Origin: an uncultured Eubacterium sp. | Lineage (GTDB): Bacteria; Bacillota; Clostridia; Lachnospirales; Lachnospiraceae | NCBI GenBank assembly: GCA_910580075.1 | Contig: CAJTVR010000145.1 | Span: forward strand, 1 to 7,300 | Direction of reading: 5' to 3' | DNA: 7,300 nucleotides | Shown: positions 1 to 5,054 of the stretch, one piece after another | Position numbering within the stretch: position 1 is the stretch's first letter | Layout of the letters: each line of letters opens with the position of its first letter | The notes under the pieces: generated by a model | What the model was told of the DNA's origin: nothing | Database searches by the model: none | The model's input: the letters and a program-made list of their open reading frames with translations, nothing else | Program-made: the position numbers and the translations under genes

Positions 1-182
1 AGAAATTCTTAATTTTCTGCCTCATATCCAGGATTTGGGGCTCACTGCCTGCTGCTGCCAGAAACGCCGAAGCCCCAAAAGGTGCCTGCCAGTGCCGCTG
101 CATAAAGCATGAAATAACGCCAGGGCATCAGGCACCGGTCCGTCCGTTACCACAGCCTTTAAGCAGAAAATTTAGAAGTTCT
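1..182. repeat. Nested inverted-repeat element, MITE-like or structured RNA-like (left block)
   Basis: Positions 1-20 are the inverted complement of 163-182 with 18 of 20 matches, so the whole stretch is bounded by imperfect terminal inverted repeats. Two perfect inverted repeats are nested inside: 34-42 with 71-79 (9 bp, tttggggct/agccccaaa) and 81-88 with 129-136 (8 bp, ggtgcctg/caggcacc). No transposase is present. The architecture resembles a small non-autonomous element or a DNA segment encoding a branched RNA. A core from the right-hand end of this block recurs in inverted orientation at 7189-7300, so it is a repeated sequence. The left boundary may lie outside the window. Element identity is inference; the pairings are read directly. 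Confidence 0.55.
42..128 (-). CDS. Possible 28-aa hydrophobic micro-ORF inside the left repeat block
   Basis: An ATG at 128-126 opens a 28-codon frame ending at TGA (44-42). The predicted peptide begins MPWRYFMLYAAALAG and ends GVSGSSRQ, with an aromatic and alanine-rich stretch that could span a membrane once. No good Shine-Dalgarno sequence precedes the ATG, and two of the nested inverted repeats overlap the frame, so it could be a chance frame in a structured repeat. It lies beyond the right-arm sequence available in this window, so conservation in the second copy cannot be checked here. I do not recognise a function and regard translation as unproven. Confidence 0.15.
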   Translation of the reverse strand: MPWRYFMLYAAALAGTFWGFGVSGSSRQ

Positions 183-246
183 TACTGTTTGCAGGCGGAA
201 CAGAAAAAGGAAAAAGTGTCTCTGTCCGGCGTCCGGGTAACCTATA
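135..246. repeat. Left arm of a 112-bp inverted repeat
   Basis: Reverse-complementing 7189-7300 and aligning it here gives 103 matches in 112 positions without a gap. The differences cluster at three places (near 147-149, 159-160 and 215-227), and there is a 54-bp perfectly identical core at about 161-214. The arm lies about 50 bp past the stop codon of the yedE-like gene. Read in that gene's direction, it has the same order as the right arm read downstream of the LysR gene. The match stops at 246 on the inner side. On the outer side it reaches the end of the window, so the true length is unknown. Confidence 0.9.
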
Positions 247-297
247 ATTTACCCGGAGGCGCAACAGGAAAAGTGTCTCCGCCTGGCGTCAGGATAG
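209..297. repeat. Degenerate tandem repeat, period about 57 bp, with a 9-bp hairpin between units
   Basis: Positions 214-239 match 271-296 at 21 of 26 positions, both starting aagtgtctc and sharing ggcgtc. The two units are joined by a perfect 9-bp inverted repeat, tccgggtaa at 232-240 and ttacccgga at 249-257, with an 8-nt loop. The right arm at 7189-7300 has only one such unit before its LysR neighbour. No U-tract follows the hairpin, so it is not an ordinary intrinsic terminator. Because it sits between the yedE stop and the shared core, it could still shape the 3' end of that message. Confidence 0.6.
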
Positions 298-298
298 C

Positions 299-1390
299 TT
301 ATCTGGAATCTTTTTTATTAAAAGTATTCACACACGCAATCACCGTCACAACTGCAATACCTATAATCACTGCAGTCTTCCCATTTGCAGAAGGCCCCTC
401 CGCACTCGATGCCAGTCCAAAATTATGCGCAAAAGCCGCCCCGGCCATCAGCCCGATTACCGTAACCGCGCTGTCAGAATTGCCCTCTCCTGCAAGCACC
501 AGCTGGCGCAGCGGGCATCCGCCCAGCAGAACACACCCAAAACCGGTAAGCAGCATGCCCAGGAAATTCCATACGCCGTCTGTATGGGCTACCGGCTGTC
601 CGGATATACCCAGCATAAAATAACTGCCTGGTGTAACTGCACTCAGTACAAAATTGCACACAAGCGCACTGACTGCAATTGCAGCAAATCCCAGCAGCAG
701 CTTTGATTCCCGAAACAGAACCATATCCCGGATACCGCCGACCATGCACAGTCTTGTACGCTGGGCAAGTGCACCTGTGATAAGTCCTGCTGCCAGGCTT
801 ACCAGAACTGCTGCATGTTTTGCACCAGGGCCTCCGTCAGCTTCTGTAAAATGCAGCAGCGAAGGAGCCGCAATCAGAAGTACCAGCACTACAGCCTGTA
901 TAACCGGAAATGCTCTTCCTTCCATCACCGGCAGACGGTATGTACGCCCAAGGGAATACCCCCTGTTCAGGAAAAATACACCCATTAGTATCCCGCAGAC
1001 AAATCCCCCCAGTCCGGACACCGCATTCAGGTCACCGCCTGCAAGACGCAGTATCATACGGAACGGACATCCTAAAAACATCAGACACCCGGTCATTACC
1101 AGAAAACCCAGCACAAAGCGGGTAAGCGGAGAACTGCCGCCCCTTGAACCGAGTTCCTTATTTCCGAATGCCATTAAAAAACTTCCTGCCACCAGACCGA
1201 TAATTTCCGGCCGGACATACTGTACAGCCGCCGCAGAATGCAGTCCAAGCGCTCCTGCTGTATCACGCAGAAAACAGGCAATACAAAATCCCATATTTGC
1301 CGGATTTCCCAGTAATACCAGTACCGACGAAATAATACCTATCAGCAGTCCTGCCGCCGCTATCTGAATCTTTTCTTTTTTGAGGTCCAT
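299..1390 (-). CDS. yedE: YedE/YeeE-family membrane protein, selenium-metabolism type (putative selenium-species transporter)
   Basis: A 363-residue integral membrane protein with about ten hydrophobic segments, near residues 10-28, 60-76, 90-108, 124-142, 160-178, 193-212, 231-251, 273-294, 308-326 and 339-355. It shows the internal two-fold repeat of the YedE/YeeE fold. GFCIACFLRD (Cys36, Cys39) in the first half is mirrored by RLCMVGGIRD (Cys215) in the second. GCLMFLGCPFR (Cys102, Cys108) is mirrored by GCVLLGGCPLRQ (Cys286, Cys292). Related YeeE proteins carry thiosulfate along a path of conserved cysteines. The long single-chain form in selenium-using anaerobes is predicted, not proven, to import a selenium compound. 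The ATG is preceded by AAGGA (1403-1399) at good spacing, and the N-terminus MDLKKEKIQ leads directly into the first segment. It appears monocistronic: the terminator of the upstream gene and an AT-rich control region precede it. No truncation is seen. Confidence 0.88.
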   Translation of the reverse strand: MDLKKEKIQIAAAGLLIGIISSVLVLLGNPANMGFCIACFLRDTAGALGLHSAAAVQYVRPEIIGLVAGSFLMAFGNKELGSRGGSSPLTRFVLGFLVMTGCLMFLGCPFRMILRLAGGDLNAVSGLGGFVCGILMGVFFLNRGYSLGRTYRLPVMEGRAFPVIQAVVLVLLIAAPSLLHFTEADGGPGAKHAAVLVSLAAGLITGALAQRTRLCMVGGIRDMVLFRESKLLLGFAAIAVSALVCNFVLSAVTPGSYFMLGISGQPVAHTDGVWNFLGMLLTGFGCVLLGGCPLRQLVLAGEGNSDSAVTVIGLMAGAAFAHNFGLASSAEGPSANGKTAVIIGIAVVTVIACVNTFNKKDSR

Positions 1391-1486
1391 GGTTACTTTC
1401 CTTCTTTCTTCCGTAATTTTTGTTTAAAACTTCATTATGAAAATTCTTATCATAAAATTATTATCATTATTCATTATAAATTGTTG

Positions 1487-1502
1487 TGATAAATTATTAT
1501 CA
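1487..1502. promoter_or_regulatory. Candidate operator TGATAA-N4-TTATCA
   Basis: A perfect 6-4-6 palindrome lies about 100 bp upstream of the yedE ATG and just upstream of the candidate TATAAT on the minus strand. The spacing resembles Crp/Fnr-type sites (5-4-5 cores), while the TGATAA half-site also resembles Fur-family boxes. Additional TTATCA copies at 1447-1452 and 1461-1466 make a cluster. Assignment to any regulator is inference. Confidence 0.3.
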
Positions 1503-1508
1503 TAATGA

Positions 1509-1605
1509 GATTTTCTTATAAATCCAGTATAACACGGAACCTCCCCAATATCCAATTCCAATTATTAATGATTCGTTGTTATTTATTTGATTTTCTTATA
1601 AATCC
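1509..1605. repeat. Perfect 17-bp direct repeat, 80 bp apart
   Basis: The sequence gattttcttataaatcc occurs at 1509-1525 and again at 1589-1605, with unrelated DNA between. An identical 17-mer twice within 100 bp of intergenic DNA is unlikely by chance even in AT-rich sequence. The 80-bp step is about 7.6 helical turns, so the copies would not sit on exactly the same face of the helix. They may be regulator sites or the scar of a local duplication. Confidence 0.6.
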
Positions 1606-1631
1606 TGCATACAGCACCCAGCCTCTCATAC

Positions 1632-1672
1632 AAAAACAGCGGCGCACCTGAATCCAAAAGGTGCCCCGCTGT
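1632..1672 (-). terminator. Intrinsic terminator of the punA-guaD-Crp/Fnr operon
   Basis: Positions 1636-1649 and 1659-1672 form a 14-bp stem with a single mismatch and a 9-nt loop (1650-1658). On the minus strand the GC-rich stem is followed directly by a run of U (complement of 1636-1632), the classic rho-independent layout. It lies about 60 bp past the stop codon of the Crp/Fnr-like gene and separates that transcript from yedE. Confidence 0.85.
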
Positions 1673-1729
1673 CCGGCTGTTTTTCTAATGCTTTGCATTG
1701 CCGCCCTCAAATAAAAACAGCATCTTTAT

Positions 1730-2443
1730 TTATTCATCTTCATACTGTTTCATCCGTAAAAACTGTTCTTTAGAAATCATGATTTTTCCATTTTCAATAG
1801 AAATCAGTTCCTCTTTTTCGAGTGATGCAATCCCGCGCTGAACGCTTCGGATATTATAGCCTGTCCTGTCTGACAGTTCCAGCTGCGTTTTATCCAGTCT
1901 GTACTTATCACAGGAGTCCTGCATCTGATTCTCATAAGAACTTACAAAATAACGAATCAGCCGTTCCCTGCAGTTCATAAACAGGTATTCGCGCTCACTC
2001 TTTTGTTCAAGTGTCAGCATGGAAATAATGTTCCTGATTCGTAAAAACAGCGCATTTTCGTCATTTTGTATCCACTGTAGATAAGACGCTGCTGGAAGAA
2101 GCAGAGTCCCCGTATCCTGTGCAGCATAAATGGAAACGGTATATTCCGAAATATCCCCGAACACCTCAAAATCACCAACCACAGGCATACGGACAAAATC
2201 CAGAAAATAATAAACATGTCCTTGCTTTTGATAATCAACCCCGGCTACGTCTCCAGACACAATCACATAAATAGTGTCACATGGCGTTTTTGCGTAGATC
2301 ATATATTCATCTTTTTTAAACTGCCGGTAAGACATCTGTTTTACAATGGCATCCGGCACATACCGAAACATTGCCTTCAGATATTCATATCTTTTCCGCT
2401 CAGCCTTACGAATTATATTTTCCAGTTCCTGTTTCGAATTCAT
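1730..2443 (-). CDS. Crp/Fnr-family transcriptional regulator
   Basis: A 237-residue protein of normal family length. Residues about 35-125 look like a cyclic-nucleotide-binding-type beta-roll (CDTIYVIVSGDVAGVD at 55-70). Residues about 128-165 would form the dimer helix, and 183-215 a winged helix-turn-helix, with the recognition region around LSDRTGYNIRSVQRGIASLEK. In the place where CRP has its phosphate-binding loop, the sequence reads VFGDISEYTVSIYAAQ. The Arg-Ser/Thr-Ala signature is absent, so cAMP binding is unlikely. There is no N-terminal cysteine cluster like that of FNR; only Cys55, Cys158 and Cys178 are present. The signal is therefore unknown. AGGAG (2455-2451) stands seven bases before the ATG. 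It is the last gene of a likely operon, 69 bp after guanine deaminase with no terminator between, and ends at a strong terminator. A role controlling purine or selenium genes is inferred from position only. Confidence 0.88.
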   Translation of the reverse strand: MNSKQELENIIRKAERKRYEYLKAMFRYVPDAIVKQMSYRQFKKDEYMIYAKTPCDTIYVIVSGDVAGVDYQKQGHVYYFLDFVRMPVVGDFEVFGDISEYTVSIYAAQDTGTLLLPAASYLQWIQNDENALFLRIRNIISMLTLEQKSEREYLFMNCRERLIRYFVSSYENQMQDSCDKYRLDKTQLELSDRTGYNIRSVQRGIASLEKEELISIENGKIMISKEQFLRMKQYEDE

Positions 2444-2512
2444 CCGATTACTCCTGCTATTGCTTTTACCTGATTCTGTTTTCAGAGTTCTGCTCCCAGC
2501 TACAGCTCTTTT

Positions 2513-3796
2513 TCAGGCATCATTTCTCTCAAACAGCCTGACTCCGTTCACAAATTTTGCCAAAATACATCTGTCGTCTGCCAGGTAAATAAACCGTTCC
2601 AGCCGTTCTTTGATGCTTAGTTCCTGCGGATGACGCAGTGCCGCATCATCCAGAACGACTGCATCAAATGCAAAGCCTTTCTCAAAACTGCCGGCATTTC
2701 CAAAAAATGCGCCGCCGCCTTTCGTAGCCAGATAAAAGACTTCTTCGATCCTAAGCGGTGCCAGCGACTGGTCAGACAGTCTCCAGCGAAGTTTTGAACA
2801 CTGAACTGCCATTGCCATCGCCTTAAAAATTGAAATCGACGAGCCTGCTGCAATATCGCTTCCCAGTCCGACATGCATGCCATAGTCCAGATATGTCCGG
2901 ACCGGAGCAATGCCGGATGACAGATTCGTGTTTGATTCCGGACAGTGCGCAATAAATACATTCTGCTCCTTCATCAGACGGATTTCATCCTCTCCGCTGT
3001 GAACACAGTGTGCCATAATACACGGGCAGTCATTTCCAAACAAACCGTATTTATCATAAGCCGCTCCGTAAAAATCTGTGTCCGGGCACAGCTCTTTCAC
3101 CCACTGGATTTCTCCCAGATTTTCCGACAGATGAGACTGCACCGGCAGATGATATTTTTTCTGAAGCGTGGAGAGTTCCTCCATCAGCTCATCGGAACAG
3201 ACCGGAATAAACCGCGGCGTCAGTATCGGCCTGACATTCTGAAATCTGCTGCACTCCTGAATCCAGTGTTCTGCATCCCGGGCTGCCTGCCTGGCACTTT
3301 TCTCACAAAGATTTTCCGGGCTGTTGCGGTCCATGCTGACCTTTCCAGCATATGCAATGATACCGGCCTGATCGAGCTTTTCCATCAGCAGCAGTGTCGC
3401 TTCTGTATGGATTGTGCCAAATATACATGCCCTGGCTGTCGCGCTGTTTCGCAGATCCTGTGTGAAAATATCATATGCTTTTTCGGCATAAGAAATATCT
3501 GCATATTTTGCCTCTTCCACAAACGTATGGGTATTCAGCCAGTCAATCAGCTCCAAGTCCATTCCAAGCCCGCGGAACGGATACTGCGGCGCATGCACAT
3601 GCAGGTCTGTCAGTCCCGGAATGACAAGCTGTCCGGTATAATCATAACACGGAAATGTTTCATAGCATTCCGGCAGTTTTTGATATACACCCGCACAGAT
3701 TCCATCCTCGCAGACAGCATAGCTGTTCTTAAACGTACACAGCCTGTCGCTGGATTCACTATAACAGATATCCCCTTTAATTACATATTTTTTCAT
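2513..3796 (-). CDS. guaD: Guanine deaminase (amidohydrolase superfamily)
   Basis: Hydrolyses guanine to xanthine and ammonia, in the cytosol. The 427-residue chain has the usual length and carries the whole guanine deaminase signature. Metal ligands are His66 and His68 in LHVHAPQY, His222 in QSHLSEN, His263 in AHCVH, and Asp314 in GLGSDIAAG. Glu225 is the likely proton shuttle. Arg195 in TPRFIP and Gln71 in APQY correspond to guanine-contacting residues in characterised enzymes. PFRGLGMDLELIDWLNTHTF (73-92) is typical of this family rather than of cytosine or chlorohydrolase relatives. GGAGG (3808-3804) precedes the ATG at seven bases, which supports this start. It lies 45 bp downstream of punA, whose product can supply guanine. 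The TGA stop is ordinary: the read-through frame gives only 15 codons without family similarity. An antisense open frame of 481 codons overlaps it but is a shadow. Confidence 0.93.
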   Translation of the reverse strand: MKKYVIKGDICYSESSDRLCTFKNSYAVCEDGICAGVYQKLPECYETFPCYDYTGQLVIPGLTDLHVHAPQYPFRGLGMDLELIDWLNTHTFVEEAKYADISYAEKAYDIFTQDLRNSATARACIFGTIHTEATLLLMEKLDQAGIIAYAGKVSMDRNSPENLCEKSARQAARDAEHWIQECSRFQNVRPILTPRFIPVCSDELMEELSTLQKKYHLPVQSHLSENLGEIQWVKELCPDTDFYGAAYDKYGLFGNDCPCIMAHCVHSGEDEIRLMKEQNVFIAHCPESNTNLSSGIAPVRTYLDYGMHVGLGSDIAAGSSISIFKAMAMAVQCSKLRWRLSDQSLAPLRIEEVFYLATKGGGAFFGNAGSFEKGFAFDAVVLDDAALRHPQELSIKERLERFIYLADDRCILAKFVNGVRLFERNDA

Positions 3797-3841
3797 TTTG
3801 ACCCCTCCCGGTTCCGCAAAAAACTGCCCGGTTCTTTGCTG

Positions 3842-4654
3842 TTATATATTCGTCACAACCTCTGTCACGAGCGCTTTAAACGATTTTGCAACACGGTCAG
3901 CTGTTTCCTGTACTTCTTTATGGTCAAGCTGCACTTTCGAAATACCAGCCGCCATATTTGTAATGCAGGAAATGCCGCACACTTCAAGACCCATATGGCG
4001 CGCTGCCACAGCCTCGCAGGCCGTGCTCATGCCGACCGCATCTCCTCCCCAGATTCTGGCAAGACGTACTTCATCCGGAGTCTCATAAGCCGGGCCGGTA
4101 AACTGTACATATACGCCCTCTTTGAGGTCAATATCACATTTTTTCGCACATGTTCTTATTACATCCTGCATGCGGCGGCTGTACACTTCGCTCATATCCG
4201 GGAATCTCGGCCCGATTTCATCCATATTCGGCCCGATCAGCGGACTTGGCACGCCTGTTGCAATGTGGTCTGTAATCATCATAAAATCTCCCGGCTTGTA
4301 AGACTGGTTAATGCCTCCCGCCGCATTTGTCAGAATCAGTTTTTCTGCCCCAAGCAGCCCCATCAGGCGTGTAGGAAGCACAACATCTGACATCTGGTAT
4401 CCTTCATAATAATGCACGCGCCCCTGCATAATAACAACCGGTGTCTCTCCCACATATCCGAACACAAAGCGGCCCTTGTGCCCTTTCACTGTAGATACCG
4501 GAAATCCTTCAATCTCTGTATAATCAATTGTCTGGTCCACGTGAATCTCATCGGCATAGTCACCCAGCCCTGAGCCTAAAATAAGCGCTGCCTTCGGTTT
4601 GAAATCAATTTTTGCCTTTACGCCTGCCAGACATTTCATTAATTTATCGTACAT
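3842..4654 (-). CDS. punA: Purine nucleoside phosphorylase, trimeric low-molecular-mass type
   Basis: Phosphorolyses guanosine, inosine and their deoxy forms to free base and (deoxy)ribose 1-phosphate, in the cytosol. The 270-residue chain is full length. Visible motifs are GSGLGDYAD (27-35, phosphate loop), GHKGRF (58-63), GRVHYYEGY (78-86, phosphate and ribose contacts), NAAGGI (110-115), FTGPAYETPDE (185-195, Glu191 at the base), VGMST (207-211), and ITNMAAG (231-237). Asn233 equals the asparagine that favours 6-oxopurines in human PNP, so adenosine should be a poor substrate. His245 fits the ribose-contacting histidine. AAGGAAGG stands just before the ATG. This is the first gene of the operon leading to guanine deaminase, which fits a path from guanosine to guanine to xanthine. 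Confidence 0.94.
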   Translation of the reverse strand: MYDKLMKCLAGVKAKIDFKPKAALILGSGLGDYADEIHVDQTIDYTEIEGFPVSTVKGHKGRFVFGYVGETPVVIMQGRVHYYEGYQMSDVVLPTRLMGLLGAEKLILTNAAGGINQSYKPGDFMMITDHIATGVPSPLIGPNMDEIGPRFPDMSEVYSRRMQDVIRTCAKKCDIDLKEGVYVQFTGPAYETPDEVRLARIWGGDAVGMSTACEAVAARHMGLEVCGISCITNMAAGISKVQLDHKEVQETADRVAKSFKALVTEVVTNI

Positions 4655-4749
4655 CTTTTTACCTTCCTTTCCCTGATGCAGGCTGCTTATTAAATCTAAA
4701 TCTGCATGCCTGCTGTGTTTCCTCTGTCTGATTTAATATTGATAACAGT

Positions 4750-4777
4750 ATTATACAAAATAATTGTTCTATGCAAA
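4750..4777 (-). promoter_or_regulatory. Promoter of the punA operon
   Basis: On the minus strand a perfect -10 TATAAT (4755-4750) is preceded, with a 16-bp spacer, by TTTGCA (4777-4772), a 4-of-6 match to the -35 consensus. The start site would fall near 4743, giving a leader of roughly 90 nt before the punA ATG. The leader contains a 6-bp gcaggc/gcctgc hairpin but no recognised riboswitch. Confidence 0.55.
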
Positions 4778-4845
4778 ACGGCATTTGTCGTAATCCATAT
4801 ATAATTCTTCTTTTCTGCCTTTTTCACAAATTTTTATTCGTGATT

Positions 4846-4862
4846 TTGTACACTTTTTACAA
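4846..4862. promoter_or_regulatory. Dyad TTGTA-N7-TACAA, LysR-type box candidate
   Basis: The perfect 5-bp inverted repeat with a 7-bp centre contains a T-N11-A (4847 and 4859), the loose consensus of LysR-type binding sites. It lies between the two predicted divergent promoters, about 110 bp from the punA start site and 155 bp from the start site of the operon encoding the LysR protein. The short motif makes chance occurrence possible. Confidence 0.25.
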
Positions 4863-4944
4863 TTATAGAAACCCTCTTACGTGTATACCTGACGAAAAAT
4901 CTCTTTCCCTTTGCCAGAACATGTCAGGCAGGATACCAGTAAGG

Positions 4945-4962
4945 TGCTGGCATAAACCAGCA
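4945..4962. promoter_or_regulatory. Dyad TGCTGG-N6-CCAGCA upstream of the desulfurase-LysR promoter
   Basis: A perfect 6-bp inverted repeat with loop cataaa is centred about 55 bp upstream of the predicted start site, where LysR-type activators commonly bind. The GC-rich arms stand out in AT-rich surroundings. If transcription begins further upstream it would instead be an RNA hairpin. Confidence 0.3.
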
Positions 4963-4973
4963 GAAAGAAAAAT

Positions 4974-5002
4974 TTGATTTCCTGATAAGCCCATGTTAGA
5001 AT
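4974..5002 (+). promoter_or_regulatory. Promoter of the desulfurase-LysR operon
   Basis: TTGATT (4974-4979) and TAGAAT (4997-5002) are separated by exactly 17 bp and match the -35 and -10 consensus at 4 and 5 of 6 positions. The start site would be near 5009, giving a leader of about 46 nt that includes the AAGGAG ribosome site at 5041-5046. Confidence 0.45.
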
Positions 5003-5054
5003 CAGATCAGACAAATTTACCAGAACAGGATACACTTACGAAGGAGTACTTCAC

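Larger units (their letters stand above)
1391..1635. promoter_or_regulatory. AT-rich control region upstream of the yedE-like gene
   Basis: This gene-free stretch lies between the yedE start and the terminator of the Crp/Fnr-like gene. It holds a perfect 17-bp direct repeat (1509-1525 and 1589-1605), a 13-bp direct repeat (1455-1467 and 1491-1503), a 9-bp inverted repeat (1432-1440 with 1500-1508), and several TTATCA/TGATAA hexamers. A perfect minus-strand -10 hexamer TATAAT lies at 1478-1473, but no clear -35 stands at normal spacing, which suggests an activated promoter or a different start site. The density of repeats points to one or more operators. The regulator is unknown. Confidence 0.5.
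4655..5054. other. 400-bp divergent intergenic region
   Basis: This region separates the leftward purine operon from the rightward desulfurase-LysR operon and holds a promoter for each (listed separately). It also contains two perfect dyads (4846-4862 and 4945-4962) suitable as regulator sites. An open frame at 4771-4977 on the plus strand has no ribosome site and covers promoter sequence, so I do not call it a gene. I looked for a purine riboswitch ahead of punA and did not find its conserved core. Confidence 0.6.

Noticed and set aside
232..257. Intrinsic terminator for yedE
   Set aside because: The 9-bp hairpin has no U-tract on either side in the correct orientation, so it is listed as part of the repeat instead.
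1..298. CRISPR array
   Set aside because: The repeats are few, degenerate and inverted or tandem with a 57-bp period, and there are no regular spacers or cas genes.
189..623. 144-codon plus-strand frame starting in the left repeat
   Set aside because: Its first third is the tandem repeat and the rest is antisense to the 3' part of yedE. There is no ribosome site.
654..1367. 237-codon plus-strand frame opposite yedE
   Set aside because: It is a shadow of the yedE coding sequence; the minus-strand product has clear membrane segments and mirrored cysteine motifs.
2513..2515. TGA stop of guaD as a selenocysteine codon, given the selenium context
   Set aside because: Reading through adds only 15 codons with no family similarity, and the chain is already full length. 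No SECIS-like hairpin follows at the usual distance that I can see.
2945..4390. 481-codon open frame on the plus strand
   Set aside because: It is antisense to guaD and punA, both of which carry full catalytic motifs. The frame spans the gap between them, lacks a ribosome site, and its translation shows no recognisable domain and is unusually rich in Cys and His.
4655..4745. Purine riboswitch ahead of punA
   Set aside because: The conserved junction sequences of the purine aptamer are not present in the leader; only a short 6-bp hairpin is seen.
4771..4977. 68-codon frame upstream of the desulfurase-like gene
   Set aside because: No Shine-Dalgarno sequence, overlap with the punA -35 region, and no resemblance to a known small protein.
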